In this document: one piece after another, positions 1-14,200 of the stretch | Layout: each line of letters starts with the position of its first letter | Position numbering within the stretch: position 1 is the first letter of the stretch | Assembly: GCF_042453785.1 (NCBI RefSeq) | Contig: NC_091667.1 | Location: 36,820,001 to 36,884,000, forward strand | Source of the DNA: Malus domestica | Taxonomy: Eukaryota; Streptophyta; Magnoliopsida; Rosales; Rosaceae | Reading direction: 5' to 3' | DNA: 64,000 bases | Notes under the pieces: generated by a model | Databases searched by the model: none | The model's input: only the letters and a program-made list of their open reading frames with translations | What the model was told of the DNA's origin: nothing | Program-made: the position numbers and the translations under genes

Positions 1-482
1 AACCGAGGAGCTTCTCTCACTCGGAAACTTAGAGGAGCACTGTTTGTACCATACTTGACCAATCCCGAAACTACTGAACACCGATCAACGTTATACCGTC
101 AAAGACCCATAAGAGTTTCCCTCCAACCAGGAGGCCAATCACAGCGCGACACGTGTCGACATCAGAAGCCAATCATAGCGCGACACGTGTCAACATCAGG
201 AACCAATCACAACACGACATATGTCAATGTCAGAATGAAACTAGAAACTCTCTTCTATAAATAGAGATCATTCTCTCACAATATTTCCTAATGTCATTTG
301 TACTAAATCATTCACTAGTACTCACTAAAGGAAAGCTTGAACCTATGTACTTGTGTAAAACCCTTCACAATTAATGAGAACTCCTCTACTCTGTGGACGT
401 AGCCAATCTGGGTGAACCACGTACATCTTGTGTTTGCTTCCCTGTCCCTATCCATTTACATACTTATTCACACTAGTGACCA
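1..482 (+). repeat. LTR fragment (3' part), plus orientation
   Basis: This stretch reads as the promoter and 3' part of an LTR. It has a TATA box (256-263) followed about 30 bp later by a probable transcription start region, then a block that recurs in reverse complement at 12569-12791. The shared text covers the segment from the TATA-downstream region to a CACACTARTGACC end. The 5' end lies outside the window, so the element is partial. No gag-pol follows, so it is probably a solo or truncated LTR. That it is an LTR rather than another promoter-bearing repeat is an inference. Confidence 0.6.
135..263 (+). promoter_or_regulatory. Three 34-bp CCAAT/G-box repeats upstream of a TATA box
   Basis: CCAAT occurs at 135, 169 and 203 with an exact 34-bp period. 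Each unit carries a hexamer 15 bp further on: CACGTG at 150-155 and 184-189, and the decayed CATATG at 218-223. TATAAATA follows at 256-263. The layout (distal boxes, then TATA) is that of an enhancer-core promoter inside an LTR. G-boxes bind bZIP/bHLH factors and CCAAT binds NF-Y. Use of these sites here is inferred. Confidence 0.6.
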
Positions 483-658
483 AATCAAATGAAGAGCCTA
501 AGAGCATATTTAATGGCCTAGGCAAATTGATCATCTTGACTCAAAATTGAATTAACAACTTTTAGCCCAACAAACTTTGCCTAGTCAAATTGAGCTTAGG
601 CACCTTGAGACACCAAACCAGTCCCAGCCCAAGCCTTGGGCAACATGGAACTCACTTA

Positions 659-2060
659 GGTCATCTCCAACTAAAGGAGGGCCAGATGACTCGTTTTAGC
701 CCTATAGGCGTCCAAGAAATTAATATTGTAATGAACAGTGTGATGCCATATTTCTTACCATCCCAACTAAGGGGCTAAATGACCATAGGCCAAACATAGT
801 CCTATGATAAAAAACCATCTCCAACCGAGGGGGCCAAAAGGCCATAGGCCAAACATAATTTATTATTTTAATTGAATTAATATGGTTACTTAAATTAAAC
901 TACCTCAATAATTTTTCGAGATGTAATCTCAATAATTTTTTAGATAAAATTTCGAGTGACATGTGTCGATAGGGTCATTAGATTGCATGCATTGGCAGTA
1001 GAAGTGGAAGTGGAAGTGGAAGAACTGTCCCACTGGATGGCAATGTGGCTTTAGCGGAAGGTTGAGAAAGACAACTATTGTGTTAGAGACGGTTGCCTTG
1101 TTTGACACATGAATCTGACATGTTTTCTTTGGAGTCCTTGGATTCCAAAATCACATTACAGTTCTTGGGTGTTCACCCCTCTTCAATAACCTGCCAGAGG
1201 GTAAATCACCTCAACTTGACTACTATATCAACAATCATCAATATAATATGGGGTATGACTTGACATATGACATTTACCCAAAGTGGGCGACACTTGTTCA
1301 AGCAATTCCAAACCCTGTGGATGACGCCTAAAAGTGGTTTACCTTACACCAAGAGGCATACCGGAAATATTTTGAGAGAGCTTTCGGTATTCTATAAGCA
1401 CGGTGGAAGATCATCAAGGAACTGGCAAGAGGGTGGAGTCAAGGTAAATTGAACTCCATCATAGTGTCGTGCATCATATTACACAACATGATTGTGGAGG
1501 ATGAGCGCGATGGCTATATTGATGGAGAATCTAATGACGACCAAGATGATCCAAATAGGTCAAAGAGGGCTCGTGCAAAAATATACGATGAGCCTGATTT
1601 ACCTTTAGATCCAAGAATTGGTAATATCTCGTTAAACGAGTACATGAGGCGTGTTCGCATGCCACAAACAAGTACCTACAATAGGATCTTGTTGCACATC
1701 TTCGGGCCCAAAAAAGCATGGAGTAGAAATTTAAGTTTTATATTGTTAAATGTTTTTTTAATGTTGTTTAATGGCTAAGGTAGTTATAGGAATAAAAAAT
1801 AGATTTTTTATTTTAAAAAAATTTGTAAAAAAAATTTGAATCCAACGGCTAGCTGGCATTAGCTAGTAGCTGTTGGGCTTCAAATTTTTGGACCGGCCTA
1901 GGCTGGCTGGTTTGGGCCAGCCGGTTGGCCAAATTCTGGAATTGTGGCCCGGTGGGGCTTACGAGCCTTTTGGCCTAACTTTTGGTTGGAGACGATTTTC
2001 GTGTCATCTCGGGCTATTTTTAGTCTTATAGCTCTCTGGACGAATCGGTTGGAGATGACC
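659..2060. mobile_element. Inner PIF/Harbinger element with transposase remnant
   Basis: The termini are GGTCATCTCCAAC at 659 and GTTGGAGATGACC ending at 2060. Both are flanked by TTA (656-658 and 2061-2063), the usual Harbinger target duplication. The element is about 1.4 kb and contains a decayed HARBI1-like transposase (separate entry). It sits wholly inside the element at 502-2187, so it inserted later. Stops and frameshifts in the transposase mean it is no longer autonomous. Confidence 0.8.
1120..1720 (+). pseudogene. Decayed HARBI1-like (DDE_Tnp_4) transposase
   Basis: Piecewise translation in several plus-strand frames gives the C-terminal half of a plant Harbinger transposase. Visible pieces are a PKWATLVQAIPNP-like stretch near 1275-1310, an ERAFGIL block near 1375-1395 (its Glu aligns with the third catalytic acidic residue of the family), and an intact 109-codon frame at 1449-1778 with the diagnostic ILHNMIVEDE motif. 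At least two frame changes and several stops separate the pieces, and the N-terminal half with the first two catalytic Asp residues is missing or unreadable. No enzyme activity is expected. Confidence 0.8.
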
Positions 2061-2287
2061 TTAGAATCCTAGTCTTTAGATCTTCACCACTAAAACAAAA
2101 AATATATATTAATAGGTTAGATTATCATATTGAAAGGCTAGATTTTACCTCTAGCCTTCGACCCTTTCCTGCACATTAAATATGCTCTAAGTAACATATG
2201 TGGGTGCAGAGGGAGGGATTACCCACGTTAAGCTTACTTTTGAATCAAAATCTTGTACGCGAAAGGATGCATCTTTTCTTTCTAAGG

Positions 2288-2765
2288 TAATTGTAGAAAT
2301 GATCTCTCAATTTTAACCCAATCGGAGTAATGGTCTCTCAATTGAAAATTCATGATCAATTAGTCTCTTAACTCATCAAAACATGCATCTATGATTCTTT
2401 TTGTAACTCCGTTATAACTTCTATCAAAATGAGTCACATGCCACGCACCTGAGGATGAATCAATGGGCAAATATGAAAAACCCAAATGAGAAAAATTGTA
2501 ACAACGGTCCCTTAACTTTAACTCAATTGGAGAAAATGATCCCTCAACTTTAATGCAATTGGAGCAATGGTCCCTCAACTTTAACTCAAGTGTAGTAATG
2601 GTCCTTCAAACTTGACTCATTTTATGAAATTGATAAAAAAAAAAAAAAAAAAAAAAAGACTACAGCTGCACGTTTTGATGAGTTTAGGATCAATGGTCAT
2701 AAAATTTAGTTCAGGGACCATTGCTCCAATTGAGTTAAAGTTGAGAGACCATTATTACTATTTTT
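2288..2765. repeat. MITE-like inverted repeat
   Basis: The left arm (from about 2288) and right arm (to about 2765) are inverted copies built on an AATGGTCTCTCAA...CAATTGGAGCAATGG theme. Additional copies of the same motif lie inside, and a run of about 23 A is at 2636-2657. No open frame of interest is present. The family resembles non-autonomous Mutator-type repeats, but I could not fix a target duplication. Confidence 0.5.
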
Positions 2766-4076
2766 CTCTTCTTTTTTAATAGTCATATTTTACCTTCTTT
2801 TTTTTTTAAGTCATATTTATATCAATTAAAATTTATTTTTATTCAGTTGGTTTTTTTTTTAAATTTTGTAGTCAATTACTTTAATGTCAGATAATTTAGA
2901 GCTCATATGATATTCTTCAAAACAATTTTTAAGGAAAATTGTTTGGTATGGAAGTTTATTAAATTCTTCAAAACAATTTTTAAGGAAAATTGAAATTAGA
3001 TAGAAACAAAGCTGATCTGTTATAAGAAAACTGAAATTAGATAACAACCAATACGTCTGAATCTAGTGATTTGTGCATCACCAACATCAATTTGAATTAA
3101 ACAGGGTTATTTTGGTGGCCGATGAGAGAAAAGCGAAAGGGAGGAGAGAGAGAGGACAGAGAGATGGTGAAGAGAGCGGAGATCAGTGAGGATGCAGCGA
3201 TCCCTGCGAAGCCTTGTTTCCGGCGTTGGCCACACCAACCTTTCCCAGTTGGTGACCTTTGCCTCTTCACTCTTCTTCGACCGCTTGGACTCGACGCCAA
3301 TTTCAAATCGCAAAGTCACAGCGAAGAAGAGATCGGGAATCAGGACTAAGGAAAACAAAACAAAACAACGAAAACGAAATAAATATGGGACTAAATTCAA
3401 CGCGTGGGAAGAATTCGAGCTTTGAGAGGAAAAAATAGAGAATCTGCTCATGGCAATGATGGCATTATGGCAAAAAATATGACAAACAAACAATATGGAG
3501 GAGAACCTCGTTCATTTCCTTCCTCCTTCCCAGTCTCAGCATACAATACAACGCAGCGCTGCAGCCCTTCAGCCCGTTCTGTGTAAAACCATCCCCGCCA
3601 TCAACATGACAAGATCATCAATCAGTACACGTGCAAGAAAAAAAAATATTCTAAAAATTTGGCCGACCGTTGTTGGATGTAATACATTCGGATTCCTCAT
3701 CTTTGGTTGATCATGTAAGAAGCGTTAGCTCCAACATACCATTTAGCACCTGCTGTAATGCAAATAATACAAGAAAACCTATCATATCATTAGAAAACTT
3801 TAATAAATTAAATATAAAATTATACTTGTCCACCTAGGTTACAAATTACTTCATAGAAAAATTAGACTGAGTGCATATCAGATAACTAGATGAATTATTT
3901 TTGAAATAACTATTATGCAATCGGTCATTTAAAACCCATAGTTTTCTTCTTTTTCTTCTTATTAAAATCTTGGCATATAAGATAGCAAAAATCTAAACAA
4001 ACAATTTAATCTTTCAATTTGATCCAATTCTTATTCTTTTTGGAATTCAAAAGGTAAATTTGTTACATACTTGCCA
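2766..4076. other. Spacer downstream of the GTG gene; one unassigned short ORF
   Basis: This is mostly AT-rich spacer, with an imperfect direct repeat at 2915-2990. A plus-strand ORF starting at the ATG at 3192 has an N-terminus rich in Arg, Ser and Leu, like a mitochondrial presequence, then runs into low-complexity Lys-rich sequence and stops at 3425. I do not recognise it and see no following exon. It may be an orphan first exon or chance. The segment 3426-4076 shows nothing beyond AT-rich sequence that could include the 3' UTR of the GTG gene. Confidence 0.3.
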
Positions 4077-8704
<4,628 letters not shown>

Positions 8705-9264
8705 CTATTCTCTCTCTTGTGGGAATGAATTCGATTCTTGATCCTCCTCCTCACTATTGAGTATTGAGTATTGACTATCCTGATTGAATTCGTAATGGCA
8801 TCCTCCTAACTTTTCATACAAACCATAATTCAATTCAATTTCGAGACGTTAACCCACTGGCATATTTTGTTCCAAAAATAAAAATAAAAAATCACTGGCA
8901 AGTGGGAACTGAGAACGATTTCTCCTGTTTCTATTTTTTTTTTTTTTATCTGGGGGAAACTTTTTTTCGATTTTCTCGGCGAATGAGAGAACGAAATTTT
9001 GTTGCGGGGAAAATTAAGTTACGTTTGTTTACAATTGTTTTTTTTTTTCGGGTGTTTTAATGAAAATGATTTGGGTGAAGTTTACTTTGACAAAAAATCG
9101 TCCTATAATTTTATTTATTGAAAATAATTTTGTGTTAAAAAACAAAAAAGAAAAGAGCTTCAATTTTAATAAAAATGCTTATATTTTAATAAAAATGACA
9201 AAAGTTTATTATAACAAAAAATAAAATAGAGAACGGACAGGTGCGCGTCTATTACACACACATG
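8705..9264. other. Upstream region of the GTG gene
   Basis: About 560 bp upstream of the GTG start codon. It includes pyrimidine-rich and AT-rich tracts (for example a T run near 8937-8948 and another near 9039-9048). No convincing TATA box, ORF or transposon end was found. It presumably holds the 5' UTR and promoter. Confidence 0.4.
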
Positions 9265-9488
9265 ATTTCTGAAACTGAACGTACCTATAATATCTCTGAA
9301 ACTGAACCATACTACATTGTTTCTGAAAATGAACACAATTTTTGAAATTAAACGGTACTACAATATTTCTAAAATTGAACATTATTTTTGGAAATCGAAC
9401 ACTAATTATTTTTTAAGCTAAATACGAATACTACACTATTTCTGAAATTGAACACAATTACTACACTATTTCTGAAACTGAACACATA
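9265..9488. repeat. Imperfect tandem repeat of a TTTCTGAAACTGAAC motif
   Basis: At least seven degenerate copies of TTTCTGAAACTGAAC occur, separated by short variable linkers with ACTACACTA-like words. Two of the last copies are the best preserved. Nothing suggests coding. The origin is unknown. Confidence 0.6.
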
Positions 9489-10016
9489 AGATTCGAATCT
9501 CATATGTTCTTAGCATTGGCACTTACTCTATTTGGATAGAAGAATATGGGGAAGAATAAAGGTCTATAGGAGGGTTTGACTGTCCATGGAAGGTCAGAAG
9601 CAAATGGTAGGATATTTGAAATGGAAAAAATGTCATTTCTTGAGAGCCTTTTCGATCACCTTGTTTATTACGTGAACAAAAAAAAATTAGAATCAAGCCC
9701 ATACTTCAAACAGATGAGCATGCAACTCCTTGCCTTTCCGACCATCTGAAGATTCTGAACACGTAAAAATTTTTGATCAAAGTGACATCAAATCTACTTC
9801 TCACTAACATTTATGTCGAATAAAAACATAACTTAAGAACGATTTGGTCATCTAATCATTCATCTTTAGAAAGAATCTGCAAAACCCACTATCTCAAATT
9901 CAAGAACCGAATCTTCTTCTCATTCTAGTTCTAGTAGCTATTTCAGAGTGATGTAAAAAACATTCTAACAGTGAATAGCCTTCCCAAATAATTATTCTAT
10001 ACACGAGAATGTTGTC
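9489..10016. other. Intergenic, nothing recognised
   Basis: AT-rich sequence without a convincing ORF, repeat end or RNA gene. Confidence 0.4.
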
Positions 10017-10845
10017 AAAAGTGTTATGATGGTTGCTTCTCTTTTTTTGTGAGAGTTCTCCTCCTTGGTGTGGGTTTCCATCTCTATTCTTCTCCTTGCT
10101 GCCATCGATCCTAGCCATGGCTAGGATTGGTGGTAGCCCCTTGCTCCTCTTGTTTTCCTTTTCTTTACTTTTGTTTCTGCTTGTTTTTTCCTTTACCTTT
10201 TTGTTGGTTCAACCTTCTCCTCTTCTCTCTAGTGCCTCTGGTTTCACTTCACCAACTCCCCCTTCTTCATTTACTTTTCCCTCCACCTCCTTTATTTTCA
10301 ACGCTCCACACCTTACCCTTTCCACTTGGCTCACTCCTCACACTCTAGATCGAGTTCCACTAATCACCACCGTGAACGCGAATCTTCACAATTCCCGTTT
10401 AGGAGGAAGATGTGTAGAGCTTTGGATTTTATCGATGCTCATGTGTTCTCACCACCTTCTTGCCTCAACTTGGCCTTGTTGCCTCTGTCGTTCGTGGATT
10501 GTTTCCTACGAGCTTCCTTCGATTTGTGGTGCCGACCTTCGATGTGCTCTTTGGAGGTTGTTGAAGTTTTCTTTTTATTCATTTTGGGGGCTTGATTTGG
10601 CTTGTTTTCAGACCACTGTTTCGAGTTTGGTGGTCCTTCTGATGGCAGCAGCAGCAGAGGATGCATCAGTAGATGATGCAGGCTCTTAGGTTTTTTTCTT
10701 TTTCTGTTGGGCTTGGTTTTGTTGTACATGGAGGTCCACACTTTGTTGTTGTGTTTATTTTGTATGTAGACCTCTTGTAAATGTGTGTTGTTGATAATAA
10801 AACAAGCAGTCCTATGTCCAAAAAAAAAAGAAAAGTATTATGATG
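10017..10845 (+). mobile_element. Poly(A)-tailed retroposed insertion with 15-bp target duplication
   Basis: AAAAGTGTTATGATG at 10017-10031 recurs with one mismatch at 10831-10845. The enclosed 799 bp ends with an AATAAAA signal near 10796 and a run of A (10820-10829). This is the signature of LINE-type reverse transcription: a 5'-truncated non-LTR element, or a retrocopied mRNA. A 218-codon frame at 10033-10689 starts next to the left junction and reads like a hydrophobic signal peptide followed by Ser/Pro-rich sequence. It resembles no protein I know, so I do not call it a gene. Confidence 0.75.
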
Positions 10846-11290
10846 ATCGAATCTCTTCAGGAAGTGTCATCCCAAGCAATTAGTCATTTTAGGAAAGACA
10901 AGAGTCTACTCCATTCTCACAAAACTTCAAATGGGAAATCTTGAGTTATGATTATCATGGGAGATATTTTGTTACATTTTCGTTGAAAATGGTCATAGAA
11001 AAATGAGTACCAGAATTTAGATGCACAAACAAATTTCACCGGATAGCAAACAAGACACAGGTTACATCCGAAAGTGAAATACAAACGATCCCAATCCCAA
11101 CAAGTAACAACGGGTAAACATAGAAAGACAAAAAACAAACATTTACAGGGACCTCGGATGTTATAAGTTGCAGCGGCTAAGGGTCAAATAGAAAATAGTA
11201 CAGAAGACGGTTTTGGTATATGAATGAGCGTATAGGAAAGATTCCCTTAGCATCCGATATAGACCTGCAATACACAAATCAGGCTAATTT

Positions 11291-14200
11291 CTAAATGCGG
11301 CCATCCCACAAACACTCAGAGCGAACTTTGCCACCTTTCAAAAGACTCTCCACTTCTTTAGGAGGGTTCAAACCTAGACTGCAAGCCCTCTCCAACCGTG
11401 CAAGTCTGGTCATCCCAATGCATGGTCCGTATGCCAGGTTCATATCAAATTTCCTCAGTAGCTCTTCTTGCTCGTCATAATCATCTATCAATTAGGGAAA
11501 AACATTTAGCCCATAAAAAATAGAAAATCTGCATGGAAAAATCTACTCAAAATGTGGTTACTGGTTTCCTTAACCCTTGTTGACGGTAGAGAAACTTAAG
11601 AATACATAGAAAAACATATTATTGAAAAACAATGATAAAAGACATCCTAATAAGATGCATTAGTTAAAAAAAATAAATGAAAATTAAGCTCCTATGTTCC
11701 TAAAAGAAATAATGAGGACTCTAATATATGAAGCTACTTTGGAAGTTTAAGTTTCAAAATTTCAAGGGTTAAGAGTAAGGGGCAATTGGATCCTAATACC
11801 AAAAAATTTAGGATGCCTTCAGATATCAATCTTAAGCCCACTTCCCTTTAATTTTTTTAGCTATGTATGATTCATTACTTACTTGTGCCTATTTTTTCCC
11901 CTTGCTCTCAAGTTTTACACATTCTTTGCTCTATTTTGAATATCTACAACAACAACAACAACAAAGCCTTTTCCCACTAAGTGGGGTCGGCTATATGAAT
12001 CCTAGAACGCCATTGCGCTCGGTTTTGTGTCATGCCCTCCGTTAGATCCAAGTACTCTAAGTCTTTTCTTAGAGTCTCTTCCAAAGTTTTCCTAGGTCTT
12101 CCTCTACCCCTTCGGCCCTGAACCTCTGTCCCGTAGTCACATCTTCGAACCAGAGCGTCAGTCGGCCTTCTTTGCACATGTCCAAATCACCAGAGCCGAT
12201 TTTCTCTCATCTTTCCTACAATTTCGGCTACTCCTACTTTACCTCGGATATCCTCATTCCCAATCTTATCCTTTCTCGTGTGCCCACACATCCCACGAAG
12301 CATCCTCATCTCCGCTACACCCATTTTGTGTACGTGTTGATGCTTCACCACCCAACATTCTCTGCCATACAACATCGCTGGCCTTATTGCCGTCCTATAA
12401 AATTTTCCCTTGAGCTTCAGTGGCCTACGACGGTCACACAACACGCCGGATGCACTCTTTCCATCCAGCTCGTATTCTATGGTTGAGATCTCCATCTAAT
12501 TCTCCGTTCTCTTGCAAGATAGATCCTAGGTAACGAAAACGGTCGCTTTTTGTGATCTTCGCTAGATTGCTCCGGTCATTAGTGTGGATAAGTATATAAA
12601 TGGATAGAGATAGGAAAGCAAACACAAGATGTACGTGGTTCACCCAGATTGGCTACGTCCACGGAATAGAAGAGTTCTCATTAATTGTGAAGGGTTTACA
12701 CAAGTACATAGGTTCAAGCTCTCCTTTAGTGAGTACGAGTGAGTGATTTAGTACAAATGACATTAGGAAATATTGTGGGAGAATGATCTCGTAATCACGA
12801 AACTTCTAAGTATCGGAGTGTGGTGTCGTCTTGACTTGCCTTATCTGTCTCATAGGTAGATGTGGCATCTTCTCTGGAAGTACTCTTCCTCCATCCAGGG
12901 GTGGTATCTTTAACTGGTGGAGATGCACAAGGTAATGTATCAATTTCACTTGAAGCTTACTTGTAGTTTCAGGCTTGGTCAAGCGCGATACAAACCATGT
13001 AGTAGGAGTCCCCCAAGTCGCCGAGCTAGGGGGTCTGCTGAAAGAGGTGACAGACAAGGTAAGCAATCAGAGCTCCGACTGATTGTTCACCTTCTCCCCA
13101 TCTTGCAGCAGCATGAAGGATAAAGAGAAGAAAAATGAGAAGAGATGATATGAGATACTTTTGCTTTTGAAGAAGTAACTTTCCACAGGCTTATTCTTGA
13201 ACTGAGCTGGAGGGTTTTCTGGTTTCCTCCAGAGTATAAGGCCGACTGAAGAATTTGAGGGTCAAAACAAGTCCATCAAATCTAGAGTACGTTCCACCCT
13301 GCTGATATGGGATACTTTTGCTTTTGACAGAGTAATGGATGTATCGGCACGTGTGCTGTTACGCTTGTCTCCACATGCTTCCTTGTATCCTTTGCACTTG
13401 CCCTATCTGTTCCTCAAGCAGATGCGGAATCTTCCCTGGAAACATAAGATGATGAAGATGAGTACTCGAGAGCAATGCCAGGTAAGTAATCAGGTAAGGG
13501 GTTCCAGGCAGTCAGTTCCTGGCTGGAAGCTTGATTCCAAGTGCTGACTGATTGCTCTCTTTCTCCTTGTCTTGCAGGTAAAAACAAGGCCAAAAGAAAA
13601 AACAGGGAAAAAGCATGATATGGGATACTCTTGCTTTTAACCCTGATGATATGAGATATTCTTGCTCTAGTATAGCTTGTTTGCAGATGTATTATCGGGG
13701 GGAAAGAAAGCTGAATATTTCGAAAGGCTTTGTTGGGAGTGCCCTCTCAGATATGATGAAGGGTTGAGCATTTTTGCAGGTCTGCCTGTCCGTTGGGGAT
13801 GGAGGTCGACATATATAGGAGTCTCCCTAACAACAAGTAGTAATGCTATTCCTTTACCCTGCTTGGTCATAGCACGGTAGTGGGAGCTGCCAGTTTCACA
13901 TGTTTTAACTCTGTCAGAGCACTTTGAAAAAGTGGTCTGTGGTATCTGGCTCTCGAGATTCGGAGAACGATGCCTCTTCGATTTTTGAGAAAGCAATCAT
14001 GCTGGGGGTCTGACTCTCGAGATTCGGAGAGCAGTGTCTCTTCGATTTTTGAGGAAGTAATCATGTTGGGAGTCTGGCTCTCGAGATTCGGAAGGCGGTG
14101 CCTCTTCGATTTTGGAGCAAGCAATCTTGTTGGGAGTGTTGTCTCGAATGTGAGTAAAGGTTGGACATGTTTGCTAGTCTACCTTGCCACGAAGCACAAA

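Larger units (their letters stand above)
502..2187. mobile_element. Outer PIF/Harbinger-like element
   Basis: The left end GAGCATATTTAATGG (from 502) is matched in reverse at the right end (CATTAAATATGCTC, ending 2187). Both ends are flanked by TAA (499-501 and 2188-2190), the 3-bp target duplication typical of PIF/Harbinger elements. Most of its interior is a second element inserted at 659-2060, so only about 280 bp belongs to the outer one. It is non-autonomous. Confidence 0.75.

Noticed and set aside
2859-3047. 62-codon minus-strand ORF
   Set aside because: AT-rich chance frame over a small direct repeat (CTTCAAAACAATTTTTAAGG), no homology recognised.
3107-3493. 128-codon minus-strand frame as an antisense gene
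   Set aside because: Ser/Leu/Phe-rich frame opposite a purine-rich strand, explained by composition.
9265-9488. CRISPR-like array from regularly spaced repeats
   Set aside because: Repeats are degenerate, spacers are short and unequal, and the genome is a plant nucleus.
10033-10689. 218-codon ORF as a secreted host protein
   Set aside because: It lies inside a retroposed insertion with target duplication and matches no family I know; kept only as part of the mobile element.
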